DNA from: Terriglobia bacterium
Lineage (GTDB): Bacteria; Acidobacteriota; Terriglobia; UBA7540
Direction: 5' to 3'
Assembly: GCA_030042795.1 (NCBI GenBank)
Contig: JASHYZ010000501.1
Span: 1 to 7,107, forward strand
DNA length: 7,107 bases
Shown here: in pieces, positions 1 through 6,406 of the stretch
How the letters are laid out: every line of letters starts with the position of its first letter
How positions within the stretch are numbered: the first letter of the stretch is position 1
Program-made: the position numbers and the translations under genes
The notes under the pieces: generated by a model
Database searches by the model: none
Seen by the model: the letters and a program-made list of their open reading frames with translations, nothing else
What the model was told of the DNA's origin: nothing

Positions 1-760
1 GCCCCCGTTTCCCGTAGAGCACGCCAATGTGTGGCCCGTAGAACTTGTAGGCTGAGCAGGCGAGAAAGTCACAATCCCAGGCCCGGACATCGGTAAGAAG
101 GTGCGGTGCAGAGTGAACCGCATCGGCGAACAGGAGCGCCCCTACAGTGTGGGCCAAGCGAGCCGCGCGCCGGATATCGTTAACCGTTCCCAAAGCGTTC
201 GAAGCCACACCGAGTGCCAACAGCTTCGTGCACCGGTTCACCAAGCTCTCCAAATGCTGCCAGTCAAGCTCGCCCGTCTCGGGGATCATCCTGGCCACGC
301 GGATGGTAACGCCTCGCTCGCGCGCCAACGCCTGCCAGGGTGCTACATTGCCATGGTGGTCCAGTTCGGTGACTACGATCTCATCCCCCGGCCCGTACTC
401 TCTGCCTAGGGCCCGCGCCAGGTGAAACGTCAGCGTGGTCATGTTGGCGCCAAACACAATCTCCGACGGCGTCGCGTTCATGAAATCCGCAAAGGCCTCT
501 CGCGCCCGTCCGATTGAGGCATCCGTCTCAGAGCTGCTCGGATAGGCCCAGTGCGTATTGGCGTTGTGCCGGTACAGGTATTCCGTCACGGCGTCGACGA
601 CGGCCCCAGGGACTTGCGTGCCTCCCGGCCCGTCAAAGTAGGCCACGGGATGGTTGCCTCGGCGGCGCTCCAGAGCCGGAAACTGGGAACGGATGTCCTC
701 GACGGGCAGGACGGATGCGGCGATTGAATTTGACGAAATTTGATGCGCAGCAGTCGACAT
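1..760 (-). CDS. Cysteine-desulfurase-like class V aminotransferase, 3' end cut by window edge
   Basis: A PLP-dependent fold-type I enzyme of the aminotransferase class V family. 253 residues are visible from the ATG at 760-758; an in-frame TAG at 769-767 bars a longer start, and GGAG lies 10 bases upstream of the ATG. Family landmarks, in order: FDGPGGTQVP (42-51), the DHHGN segment (134-138, equivalent to the cofactor-stacking His region of NifS/SufS proteins), FADAVHSAPH (211-220, whose Asp should pair with the PLP pyridine nitrogen), and SAYKFYGPHIGVLYG (236-250) with the probable Schiff-base lysine K239. The GPGG signature recalls the VC1184-type cysteine desulfurase family (TIGR01976-like) rather than housekeeping IscS. 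The C-terminal third, including any catalytic Cys loop, is outside the window, so desulfurase activity itself cannot be judged. No iron-sulfur assembly partner is visible nearby. Fold and family are confident; the substrate is not. Confidence 0.9.
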   Translation of the reverse strand, partial: MSTAAHQISSNSIAASVLPVEDIRSQFPALERRRGNHPVAYFDGPGGTQVPGAVVDAVTEYLYRHNANTHWAYPSSSETDASIGRAREAFADFMNATPSEIVFGANMTTLTFHLARALGREYGPGDEIVVTELDHHGNVAPWQALARERGVTIRVARMIPETGELDWQHLESLVNRCTKLLALGVASNALGTVNDIRRAARLAHTVGALLFADAVHSAPHLLTDVRAWDCDFLACSAYKFYGPHIGVLYGKRG

Positions 761-800
761 CGCTAACTAACTCCGAAATCGAGATTGTGTGTCGGCGCTC

Positions 801-830
801 CTGATATCGAGTGCCAGCAAAGTATATCAG
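801..830. repeat. Perfect 7+7 inverted repeat over the leftward promoter
   Basis: CTGATAT (801-807) and ATATCAG (824-830) are exact reverse complements separated by 16 bases. The right arm overlaps the -10-like element of the leftward gene and the interval covers its expected transcription start. That placement would suit a repressor operator, or a hairpin near the 5' end of the leader. No regulator is identified; the operator role is inference. Confidence 0.4.
821..829 (-). promoter_or_regulatory. Extended -10-like promoter element of the leftward gene
   Basis: Read on the minus strand this is TGATATACT, which is a TGn extension followed directly by TATACT (five of six matches to TATAAT). 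No good -35 hexamer sits 16-18 bases upstream, which extended -10 promoters can tolerate. The expected start would fall near 814, giving a leader of about 54 bases before the ATG at 760. The call is from motif match and position alone. Confidence 0.4.
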
Positions 831-897
831 CGTTGGCTGTCGTGCTGAGCATCCTCGGCTGCTGTCACCGCGCAAGCGCGATACGGTTGACCTGTTT

Positions 898-940
898 GCC
901 GCAGCCTCAAGTCTCAGGATGCAAGCTGTGAGGCAGCGGC
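898..940. repeat. Intergenic imperfect inverted repeat (possible stem-loop)
   Basis: GCCGCAGCCTCA (898-909) pairs with TGAGGCAGCGGC (929-940) at 11 of 12 positions; the only break is an A opposite A (903/935). The loop is 19 bases. Neither side is followed by a T-run, so it does not look like a classical intrinsic terminator. It could be a REP-like palindromic repeat, a structured leader element of the S9 gene, or a remnant. Seen in sequence; role unknown. Confidence 0.45.
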
Positions 941-1145
941 CCCTACGTCCTGGAGTTGCATTCGGGGCCTAGTGAGGTGTACGTTGGCGAATTCGGATTT
1001 GGTTGCTGCGTTTAGTGGTGCAGTTTGAGCTTGTAGCGGCGAGTTTACCTGGCCAACTGGCAACGTAAAGCCACCTCTACGTCAAATTGTACCATTACGG
1101 TTGTTTCCGGGCTCTCTAATTTCACTCCAAAGGCGTTCATTTCAG

Positions 1146-3659
1146 ATGAGAGTTTACTTCCGTATCTCCCCAGCAGTCGTTGGAACCATCGTCCTGGCCG
1201 CTTTCGGGCCGCCCGCCCGCCTCCTCGCGCAGACAAATCTCAACTATCAGCGGCCGCCCAAGGCGATCGTCGATCTGGTCGACACGCTACCGACTCCCGT
1301 TATCGAGGTTTCGCCCGCCGATGCCTCCGGCAAGAAGGAATTGCTGATCGGATTCATCTCCGGCTTTCCCACCATTGCCGATCTGGCGCAACCGGAATTG
1401 CGCCTCGCAGGTTTGCGGTTTAACCCGAAGACCAATGGTCCCAGCCGCGGCCGCTACTTCACCTCCCTCCACTTAAAGGCTCTGCCCGATGGAGTCGAGA
1501 CCGTCGTTAGCGGACTACCCGAAAACGCGAAGATCCGCTTTGCCAATTGGTCGCCCGACGGCCGGAGCATCATGTTTGTCAACGTAAGCGATGCGAGCGC
1601 CGACGCTGGTTTAAGTCTTTGGGTTGTTGATGTCCCTACCGCGCGAGCCCGCCGAATTCCGGGTGTTGCTCTTAATGGCATGTTCGGTGACCCTTGCGAG
1701 TGGCTGAGCGACAGCCAGACCTTGCTCTGCAAGACTGTCCCAAAGGATCGTGGCGCCGCTCCTGAGCGCAGTGAGGTTCCAACCGGACCCGTCATCCAGG
1801 AGAATCTCGGCCGCGTCACTCCGGGCGCAACGTTTGAGGATTTGCTGAAGAGTCCGGAAGACGAACGCATTTTCGACTACTACGCCACATCGGAAGTGGA
1901 TCTCATTCGTCTCGACGGGACGGTTACTCCCGTCGGCCAGCCCGGTGTGATTGTTACTGCTTCGCCATCGCCCGATGCGCAGTACGCCCTTGTCGATGAG
2001 CGCCGCCATCCTTACACCTATTTGCTCCCCTTCGAATTCTTTCCTGAGCGCGTCTCGGTGGTTAACCTGAAGACCGGCGCCATGCAACAGCTCGTCAACA
2101 AGCCGCTCGAAGACAGCATCCCCAATGTTCATGACGCCGTGCCCACCGGTCCGCGTGATTACCAGTGGCGCAGCGACTCACCGGCGACGCTCTTTTGGGC
2201 GGAGGCAGAAGACGGCGGCGACCCGCGCAAGGAAGCTCCTATTCATGACTCACTCTTCCTTCTCGATGCGCCTTTTGCGACTGCCGCCGGGGCTGCGCCT
2301 CGTAAGCTTGTGGATCTTCCACTCCGCTTCGAGAGCATCTGGTGGGCCACCGATCGCCTCGCCGTCATCGAACAGCATCGTTGGAAAGACCGAAAACGCA
2401 TCATCCGGGCGGTCGATCCCCGCGCGGCCATGCCTTCGCCCGGGGTCACGTTGTTTGAAGGCTCGTTCGAGGATCGATATCATGATCCCGGCCTCCCGTT
2501 TCAGATCATGAATTCGGCCGGGAAGCAGGTGCTGGAGACTACTTCGGACTCAAGCGGCATTTTCTTTCGCGCCCGGGGGGCCTCTCCGGAAGGTGATCAA
2601 CCTTTCGTTTCGGTAGTCTCCGCCAAGGATGGCACTACCAAGCGCCTTTGGCAGTGCGCCCCGCCGTATTTCGAAATACCCACTGCCGTCTTAAGCGCGG
2701 CCACGCCTACGATTCTGATTCGCCGCGAGTCAGCCGAACAAAGCCCGAACTACTTCATCAGGAATCTTGCCGCGAACACCCTCGTGCAGGTCACATCGTT
2801 CCCGAATCCTTACGGAAACGCGCCGCTTCCGACGAAGCGCGTGCTCAAGTACAAGCGCGCCGATGGCGTCGATCTCAGCGCCAACCTGTATCTCCCGCCC
2901 GGATACAAACCGGGCGATGGCCCTCTGCCCACTTTGCTCGAAGCTTATCCGGTGGAGTACAAGACCAAGGCCGCAGCCGGAGAAATCACGGGCTCACCCT
3001 ACTCGTTCCCGTTTCTCTACTGGGGCTCGCCTGTGCCGTTTGCCGCAGTGGGCTACGCGGTTCTCGAAAACGCCACCATTCCCATCGTCGGCGAGGGCCA
3101 GGCCGAACCCAACGACACCTATGTGGAGCAACTCGTGGCCAGCGCCAAGGCCGCAATCGACGAAGGTGCCCGCCTCGGCTTTGTTGACCCCAAGCGAGTC
3201 GCCGTGATGGGCCATTCCTACGGCGCGTTCATGACTGTAAACCTTCTGGCCCATTCCGATCTTTTCAAAGCTGGAATCGCGCGCAGCGGAGCCTACAATC
3301 GCACCCTCACCCCATTCGGCTTTCAGAATGAGGAGCGCACTTACTGGCAGGCCCCTGAGGTCTATTACAAAATGTCGCCCTTTTCTTACGCGGACAAAAT
3401 CAAAGCGCCGCTTTTGCTTATCCACGGCGGAGCGGACGACAACACCGGCACCTGGCCCCTGCAGAGCGAGCGCCTCTTCAGCGCCATCAAAGGGCACGGC
3501 GGTACGGTTCGCTTCGTTCTGCTGCCCCTGGAGGCTCACAGTTACGCAGCGCGCGAGTCCGTGCTCCATATGCTGTGGGAGATGAACAACTGGCTCGAAA
3601 CTTACGTGAAGAGTCCTCACGTCGCAGCTCCCACAACCACCGCGAACGTGCAGCCGTGA
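1146..3659 (+). CDS. Secreted S9 family serine peptidase, glutamyl-endopeptidase-like
   Basis: Predicted 837-residue exported peptidase of the prolyl oligopeptidase superfamily. The ATG at 1146 is preferred over an in-frame TTG at 1101 because it directly begins a signal peptide (MRVYFR, then a hydrophobic run, possible cleavage after A28 in RLLA|Q). AAAGG lies 12 bases upstream, a rather long spacing. The N-terminal half should form the beta-propeller gate (for example NWSPDGRSIMFV); the alpha/beta-hydrolase domain spans roughly 560-825. The catalytic triad is visible: S691 in GHSYGAF, D764 in HGGADDN, H798 in LEAHSY. The segments GEGQAEPND (649-657) and RSGAYNRTLTPFGFQNE (from 713) closely recall plant chloroplast glutamyl endopeptidase (MEROPS S9D) rather than dipeptidyl peptidase IV, so cleavage after Glu is plausible but inferred. 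It should act in the periplasm or outside. The gene stands alone: divergent from its left neighbour, and 171 bases before the next gene. Confidence 0.92.
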   Translation: MRVYFRISPAVVGTIVLAAFGPPARLLAQTNLNYQRPPKAIVDLVDTLPTPVIEVSPADASGKKELLIGFISGFPTIADLAQPELRLAGLRFNPKTNGPSRGRYFTSLHLKALPDGVETVVSGLPENAKIRFANWSPDGRSIMFVNVSDASADAGLSLWVVDVPTARARRIPGVALNGMFGDPCEWLSDSQTLLCKTVPKDRGAAPERSEVPTGPVIQENLGRVTPGATFEDLLKSPEDERIFDYYATSEVDLIRLDGTVTPVGQPGVIVTASPSPDAQYALVDERRHPYTYLLPFEFFPERVSVVNLKTGAMQQLVNKPLEDSIPNVHDAVPTGPRDYQWRSDSPATLFWAEAEDGGDPRKEAPIHDSLFLLDAPFATAAGAAPRKLVDLPLRFESIWWATDRLAVIEQHRWKDRKRIIRAVDPRAAMPSPGVTLFEGSFEDRYHDPGLPFQIMNSAGKQVLETTSDSSGIFFRARGASPEGDQPFVSVVSAKDGTTKRLWQCAPPYFEIPTAVLSAATPTILIRRESAEQSPNYFIRNLAANTLVQVTSFPNPYGNAPLPTKRVLKYKRADGVDLSANLYLPPGYKPGDGPLPTLLEAYPVEYKTKAAAGEITGSPYSFPFLYWGSPVPFAAVGYAVLENATIPIVGEGQAEPNDTYVEQLVASAKAAIDEGARLGFVDPKRVAVMGHSYGAFMTVNLLAHSDLFKAGIARSGAYNRTLTPFGFQNEERTYWQAPEVYYKMSPFSYADKIKAPLLLIHGGADDNTGTWPLQSERLFSAIKGHGGTVRFVLLPLEAHSYAARESVLHMLWEMNNWLETYVKSPHVAAPTTTANVQP

Positions 3660-3830
3660 CCTGTAGCTCATAGATAAGTGGCTTGTCAGCAATGCCCGCC
3701 ACGATCCCTCAGCCGCAAGCTCCCTCTGTCACAGTATTGTAATGTCAGCTATGTTTACCTCTCGCGCTTGACTTAGGGCAAAACCTGTGTAACACTCGCG
3801 CCCAATCCGGGGGGAGGCTGCATTCGGGGG

Positions 3831-5204
3831 ATGGGGATGCCGCACCAACTCGTTGTGCTCAGCCATCGCGCCGCTGCCAACGCGGAGCAACTTGTCCGTT
3901 GGCTGCCTCAGAACGTCCGACTGTCTCAGCATCACCTCGACTGGGATTCCACGACTTCGGAACAGATCAAGGGCTTGAGCGCAAGTCTGATCATTGCCTT
4001 TGCCGCGCCGGACCCGACGCGCGCGGCGACTTTGTTCCGCACGCTGCGGGAATGGTGCCCGGCTGCTCCTATCCTGGCCGTGTTGCCGGACGAGTTTGAG
4101 GAGGATCTTGTACAAGTCGCTGCCGAGACGGCAGACGACTTCATGTTCGGGCCTCCGCGGCAGCGTGAATTCTGCGAGCGAGTGAGGCGGCTGCTCGGCG
4201 CCAGCGCCAGGGAGCTCGAGTCGATTGGGAACAAACTCGCGCGGGAGATGGGGTTTGCGCAATTGGTCGGTAAGGACCCAGCGTTCCTGCGGACTGTGAG
4301 TCAGATTCCGCTGCTGGCAGCGAGTGACGCTCCTGTGCTGCTGCTGGGTGAAACCGGCACCGGAAAAGAGCTGTGCGCTCGCGCCCTCCATCATCTCAGT
4401 GTACGTCGGAATTTTTCTTTCATCCCGGTTGATTGCGGCGCCTTGCCCGAGCATCTCGCGGAGAACGAGCTTTTTGGCCATACCCGAGGTGCTTTTACCG
4501 ACGCGCATACGGAACAGAAAGGCTTGGCAGGAATGGCTGAGGGCGGAACTCTATTCCTGGATGAAGTTGACTCGCTGTCACTCACGGTGCAAGCCAAGCT
4601 GTTGCGCTTTCTTGAACAGCGCTCTTACCGCTCACTGGGAGCGGACCGGTTCACCAACGCGAACGTGAGGCTGCTAGCTGCCAGCAACCGCGACCTTGAA
4701 GCGCTGGTACGCGAGAAACACTTCCGCTCCGACCTTTATTTCCGCCTCAACGTTCTGCAACTCAGCCTGCCGGCGCTCCGCGAGCGGCCGCTCGACATCG
4801 AGGTACTGGCCAAGCACTTCCTCGAATCCCTGCCGCGTCCGATTGGCGCGCCGCCAAAGGTCTTTTCCCCCGGCGTTCTGCGCATGTTTCAGCAATATCG
4901 CTGGCCGGGCAACATTCGCGAGCTCTTCAATGTTGTCCAGAGAGCAATCGTGTTGAGCGCCGGTCATCAGATTCTGCCTGCCCACATAACTCTCCCTGGA
5001 TCCGCAGGGACCGATACTTCCGCACCCACCGGCTTCCGGCAAGCACGTGCCTACGCCATCGCCTCCTTTGAGCGCCTGTACGTCGAAAAGATGCTGCGCA
5101 AGCATCGAGGAAACATCACTCACGCCGCGCTCGAAGCCCACAAGGACCGGCGAGCGTTCGGCCGGCTGGCCAAGAAATACTCACTGAGCCGTAAGCCTGT
5201 GTAG
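3831..5204 (+). CDS. Sigma-54-dependent transcriptional activator with degenerate receiver domain
   Basis: A 457-residue bacterial enhancer-binding protein. The central AAA+ module is complete: Walker A GETGTGKE (173-180), sigma-54-contacting loop GAFTDA (220-225), Walker B GGTLFLDEVD (238-247), sensor AASNRDL (283-289), arginine-finger region FRSDLYFRLNV (298-308) and sensor II WPGNIREL (358-365). The C-terminus (about 415-455) is a Fis-type helix-turn-helix (RGNITHAALEAHKDRRAFG). Residues about 5-123 align by eye with a receiver domain, but the acidic pair, the phospho-acceptor Asp (LIIAFAA replaces LVLLD-type) and the conserved Lys are all missing, so phosphorelay control is unlikely. The start is uncertain between ATG 3831 and ATG 3837; GGAGG at 3813-3817 is 13 bases from the first. 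No sensor kinase is adjacent. It probably drives the polysaccharide operon downstream through the -24/-12 element at 5405; that link is inference from position. Confidence 0.93.
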   Translation: MGMPHQLVVLSHRAAANAEQLVRWLPQNVRLSQHHLDWDSTTSEQIKGLSASLIIAFAAPDPTRAATLFRTLREWCPAAPILAVLPDEFEEDLVQVAAETADDFMFGPPRQREFCERVRRLLGASARELESIGNKLAREMGFAQLVGKDPAFLRTVSQIPLLAASDAPVLLLGETGTGKELCARALHHLSVRRNFSFIPVDCGALPEHLAENELFGHTRGAFTDAHTEQKGLAGMAEGGTLFLDEVDSLSLTVQAKLLRFLEQRSYRSLGADRFTNANVRLLAASNRDLEALVREKHFRSDLYFRLNVLQLSLPALRERPLDIEVLAKHFLESLPRPIGAPPKVFSPGVLRMFQQYRWPGNIRELFNVVQRAIVLSAGHQILPAHITLPGSAGTDTSAPTGFRQARAYAIASFERLYVEKMLRKHRGNITHAALEAHKDRRAFGRLAKKYSLSRKPV

Positions 5205-5260
5205 AAGGTCGGGTCAAAGCCTACCCGCACCGGGTCATTTTGGTCCCGCTGAGCCAAGTC

Positions 5261-5281
5261 CTGTGGTACGGTTTCCCACAG
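5261..5281. promoter_or_regulatory. Dyad, candidate upstream activator site
   Basis: CTGTGG (5261-5266) and CCACAG (5276-5281) form a perfect 6-9-6 inverted repeat in the gap between the activator gene and the operon it is thought to control. Its centre lies about 160 bases upstream of the predicted sigma-54 transcription start, a usual distance for enhancer-binding protein sites. A further half-site, TCCTGTGG, recurs at 5335-5342 (also present at 5259-5266). Binding by the neighbouring activator is inferred. Confidence 0.35.
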
Positions 5282-5404
5282 CAACCCTTCCCCCGATTCC
5301 CGACAATAGCGGTGGGTCAATTCTGCCTCACCTATCCTGTGGGCGGGTCTGTACCTTTGCGGGGAAGCGGCTCGTTCAGAGGCGCTTGCAGCCCCGCCGT
5401 GATG

Positions 5405-5420
5405 TGGCCACTTACTTGCC
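5405..5420 (+). promoter_or_regulatory. Sigma-54 (-24/-12) promoter
   Basis: TGGCCACTTACTTGCC has the invariant GG (5406-5407) and GC (5418-5419) separated by exactly 10 bases, with TGGC at -24 and TTGC at -12. The weaker positions between them (consensus ACG after TGGC) do not match. Transcription should begin near 5431, 21 bases before the ATG at 5452 and just upstream of its ribosome binding site. The adjacent gene for a sigma-54 activator supports the call. Confidence 0.6.
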
Positions 5421-5437
5421 AAACGGCAGGGGTTGCC

Positions 5438-5445
5438 GGAGGGGG
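5438..5445 (+). promoter_or_regulatory. Strong ribosome binding site fixing the 5452 start
   Basis: GGAGGGGG ends 6 bases before the ATG at 5452. It decides that start over the upstream in-frame GTG/TTG codons from 5263, which would lie before the predicted transcription start and overlap the promoter. Confidence 0.7.
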
Positions 5446-5451
5446 AATCCG

Positions 5452-5751
5452 ATGCCACATGCCACGCTCGAGGAGATTGCGAAGGACATCCTGAGCTACT
5501 TTCTCGACAATCCGCTGGCGGCTGACGACCTCGAAGGGGTAGCCCGCTGGCGTCTGTTGCGGCAGACGATCCATCGCGGCGTTGAGGAAACTGGCCAGGC
5601 ATTGGATTGGCTTGTGCAACGGGGACTCTTGACCAGGGTTCCGGCGGCAGGCTCCGCAATCTTTCATTTGCGGGCGGAGCAGCGCGCCGAGGCAGCGGCC
5701 TTCATGGCGGAGCTGGCGAGCGACCGGACCGAGCCGCGGGACCCGGCATAG
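5452..5751 (+). CDS. Small probable winged-helix protein, first gene of the polysaccharide operon
   Basis: A 99-residue protein whose exact family I do not recognise. The sequence reads as helices at about 5-18 (EEIAKDILSYFLDN), 23-40 (including EGVARWRLL) and 44-58 (VEETGQALDWLVQRG), then a short strand-turn-strand (GLLTRVPAAGSAIFHL, 58-73) and a charged C-terminal helix (75-90). This order suits a winged helix, where the third helix would recognise DNA and the 61-73 hairpin would be the wing. There is no signal peptide, membrane segment or cysteine. It follows the sigma-54 element directly, with a strong ribosome binding site, and precedes the NusG paralogue by 88 bases. A regulatory role, either DNA binding or partnering the antiterminator, is inferred from fold impression and position. 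Confidence 0.8.
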   Translation: MPHATLEEIAKDILSYFLDNPLAADDLEGVARWRLLRQTIHRGVEETGQALDWLVQRGLLTRVPAAGSAIFHLRAEQRAEAAAFMAELASDRTEPRDPA

Positions 5752-5799
5752 CTGGAGAATGCCGGCGGCTGACGCTCGCTGAATGGATAGCATTTTCGG

Positions 5800-5822
5800 C
5801 TTACAGGAAAGGCTGCTGTAAG
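5800..5822 (+). repeat. Inverted repeat in the gap before the antiterminator gene
   Basis: CTTACAG (5800-5806) and CTGTAAG (5816-5822) are perfect reverse complements around a 9-base loop, ending 17 bases before the ATG of the NusG-like gene. No T-run follows, so it is not a standard terminator. It could be a hairpin acting on translation or on polymerase pausing, or a DNA-binding site. The structure is seen; the function is open. Confidence 0.4.
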
Positions 5823-5839
5823 TCACAGGGCGGAGCTTT

Positions 5840-6406
5840 ATGCAACAACTTGAATATGGCGTTCAAGGGAGCGGCGCCGTTCCACAGTGGTACGCGCTCC
5901 GCACACGTCACCAACACGAAAAGTCCGTGGCGCAGGGTCTCGCCGGTAAAGGGTTCGAGGTGTTTCTGCCCCTCTATCGTGCCGTCCGTCAGTGGCAAGA
6001 TCGAACTAAGCAACTCTCTCTTCCACTTTTTCCGGGATACCTCTTCCTTCGGGTCGGGCTCGACCAGCGCGCACAAGTTCTCACGACTCCAGGCATCTTC
6101 CATTTTGTTTCAACCGCGGATCGCCCCATCCCCATCGAGCAGGCCGAGATCGAATCCGTGCGTCAGTTCGCACACTGTAGTTCGCGAGTGGAACCCCATC
6201 CCTTCCTGAAGACTGGCGACTGGGTAAGGGTAACGACGGGGCCGCTCGCTGAACTGGAGGGCATCCTTACTCGCTGGAAGGGTACGTTTCGGTTGGTACT
6301 CTCGGTTGACCTTTTGCAACAATCCGTATCGGTAGAAGTTGACGCTGCGAGCGTGGAGCGCGTCACCCGGCGTACGAATGATCCGTCCACGAGATACGTG
6401 TGCTAA
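5840..6406 (+). CDS. NusG paralogue, UpxY/RfaH-like transcription antiterminator
   Basis: A 188-residue specialised NusG-family elongation factor. The NGN domain occupies about 16-115: it opens with WYALRTRHQHEKSV (17-30) and contains the family hallmark PLFPGYLFLRV (62-72), the part that contacts the RNA polymerase clamp. A KOW domain follows (about 123-177, KTGDWVRVTTGPLAELEGIL). Its place at the head of a polysaccharide operon, rather than beside secE and rplK, marks it as a paralogue like UpxY of Bacteroides capsule loci or RfaH. Such proteins suppress termination in long glycan operons. The ATG at 5840 is supported by GGAG four bases upstream. The gene lies 88 bases after the small winged-helix gene and overlaps the export gene by 7 bases, so the three probably share a transcript. 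No clear match to the RfaH ops element was found. Confidence 0.9.
   Translation: MQQLEYGVQGSGAVPQWYALRTRHQHEKSVAQGLAGKGFEVFLPLYRAVRQWQDRTKQLSLPLFPGYLFLRVGLDQRAQVLTTPGIFHFVSTADRPIPIEQAEIESVRQFAHCSSRVEPHPFLKTGDWVRVTTGPLAELEGILTRWKGTFRLVLSVDLLQQSVSVEVDAASVERVTRRTNDPSTRYVC

Larger units (their letters stand above)
761..1145. other. Divergent intergenic region
   Basis: This 385-base gap separates the leftward cysteine-desulfurase-like gene from the rightward S9 peptidase gene. Short frames in it show no recognisable protein. Besides the promoter-like element and the two inverted repeats listed separately, it contains a small perfect dyad CGCGC-AA-GCGCG (869-880) and TTTAC-N16-GTAAA (1044-1069). 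I found no convincing -35/-10 pair for the rightward gene, although one must lie here if that gene is transcribed independently. Confidence 0.6.

Noticed and set aside
800..818. TGGCAC on the minus strand as a sigma-54 -24 for the leftward gene
   Set aside because: No GC at the required 10-base spacing after GG.
633..875. 80-residue minus-strand frame at the start of the cysteine-desulfurase-like gene
   Set aside because: It is in another frame of a gene whose own frame shows clear family motifs; no recognisable features of its own.
2994..3692. 232-residue minus-strand frame opposite the S9 catalytic domain
   Set aside because: Lies wholly opposite the conserved catalytic region; composition and lack of motifs fit a shadow frame in GC-rich coding DNA.
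3677..3701. GTGGC...GCCAC hairpin after the S9 gene as a terminator
   Set aside because: Only five pairs around a 15-base loop and no T-run follows.
3768..3795. TTGACT followed by TAACAC as a sigma-70 promoter for the activator gene
   Set aside because: The -35 is fair, but the -10 matches only three of six positions with a 16-base spacer, and the better TGTAAC gives only 14 bases. Not strong enough to list.
3729..4508. 259-residue minus-strand frame opposite the sigma-54 activator
   Set aside because: Antisense shadow of a gene with intact AAA+ motifs; no domain visible in it.
5264..5279. TGGTACG as a second sigma-54 -24 element
   Set aside because: Twelve bases downstream of the GG the sequence is CA, not GC, so the invariant -12 is missing.
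5783..5821. 12-codon ORF (MDSIFGLQERLL) as a leader peptide
   Set aside because: No ribosome binding site precedes it and such a short frame is expected by chance; its end merely overlaps the inverted repeat.
5830..5840. GGCGGAGCTTT resembling the RfaH ops element
   Set aside because: The key GGTAGC core is absent and the stretch is explained as the ribosome binding site of the NusG-like gene.
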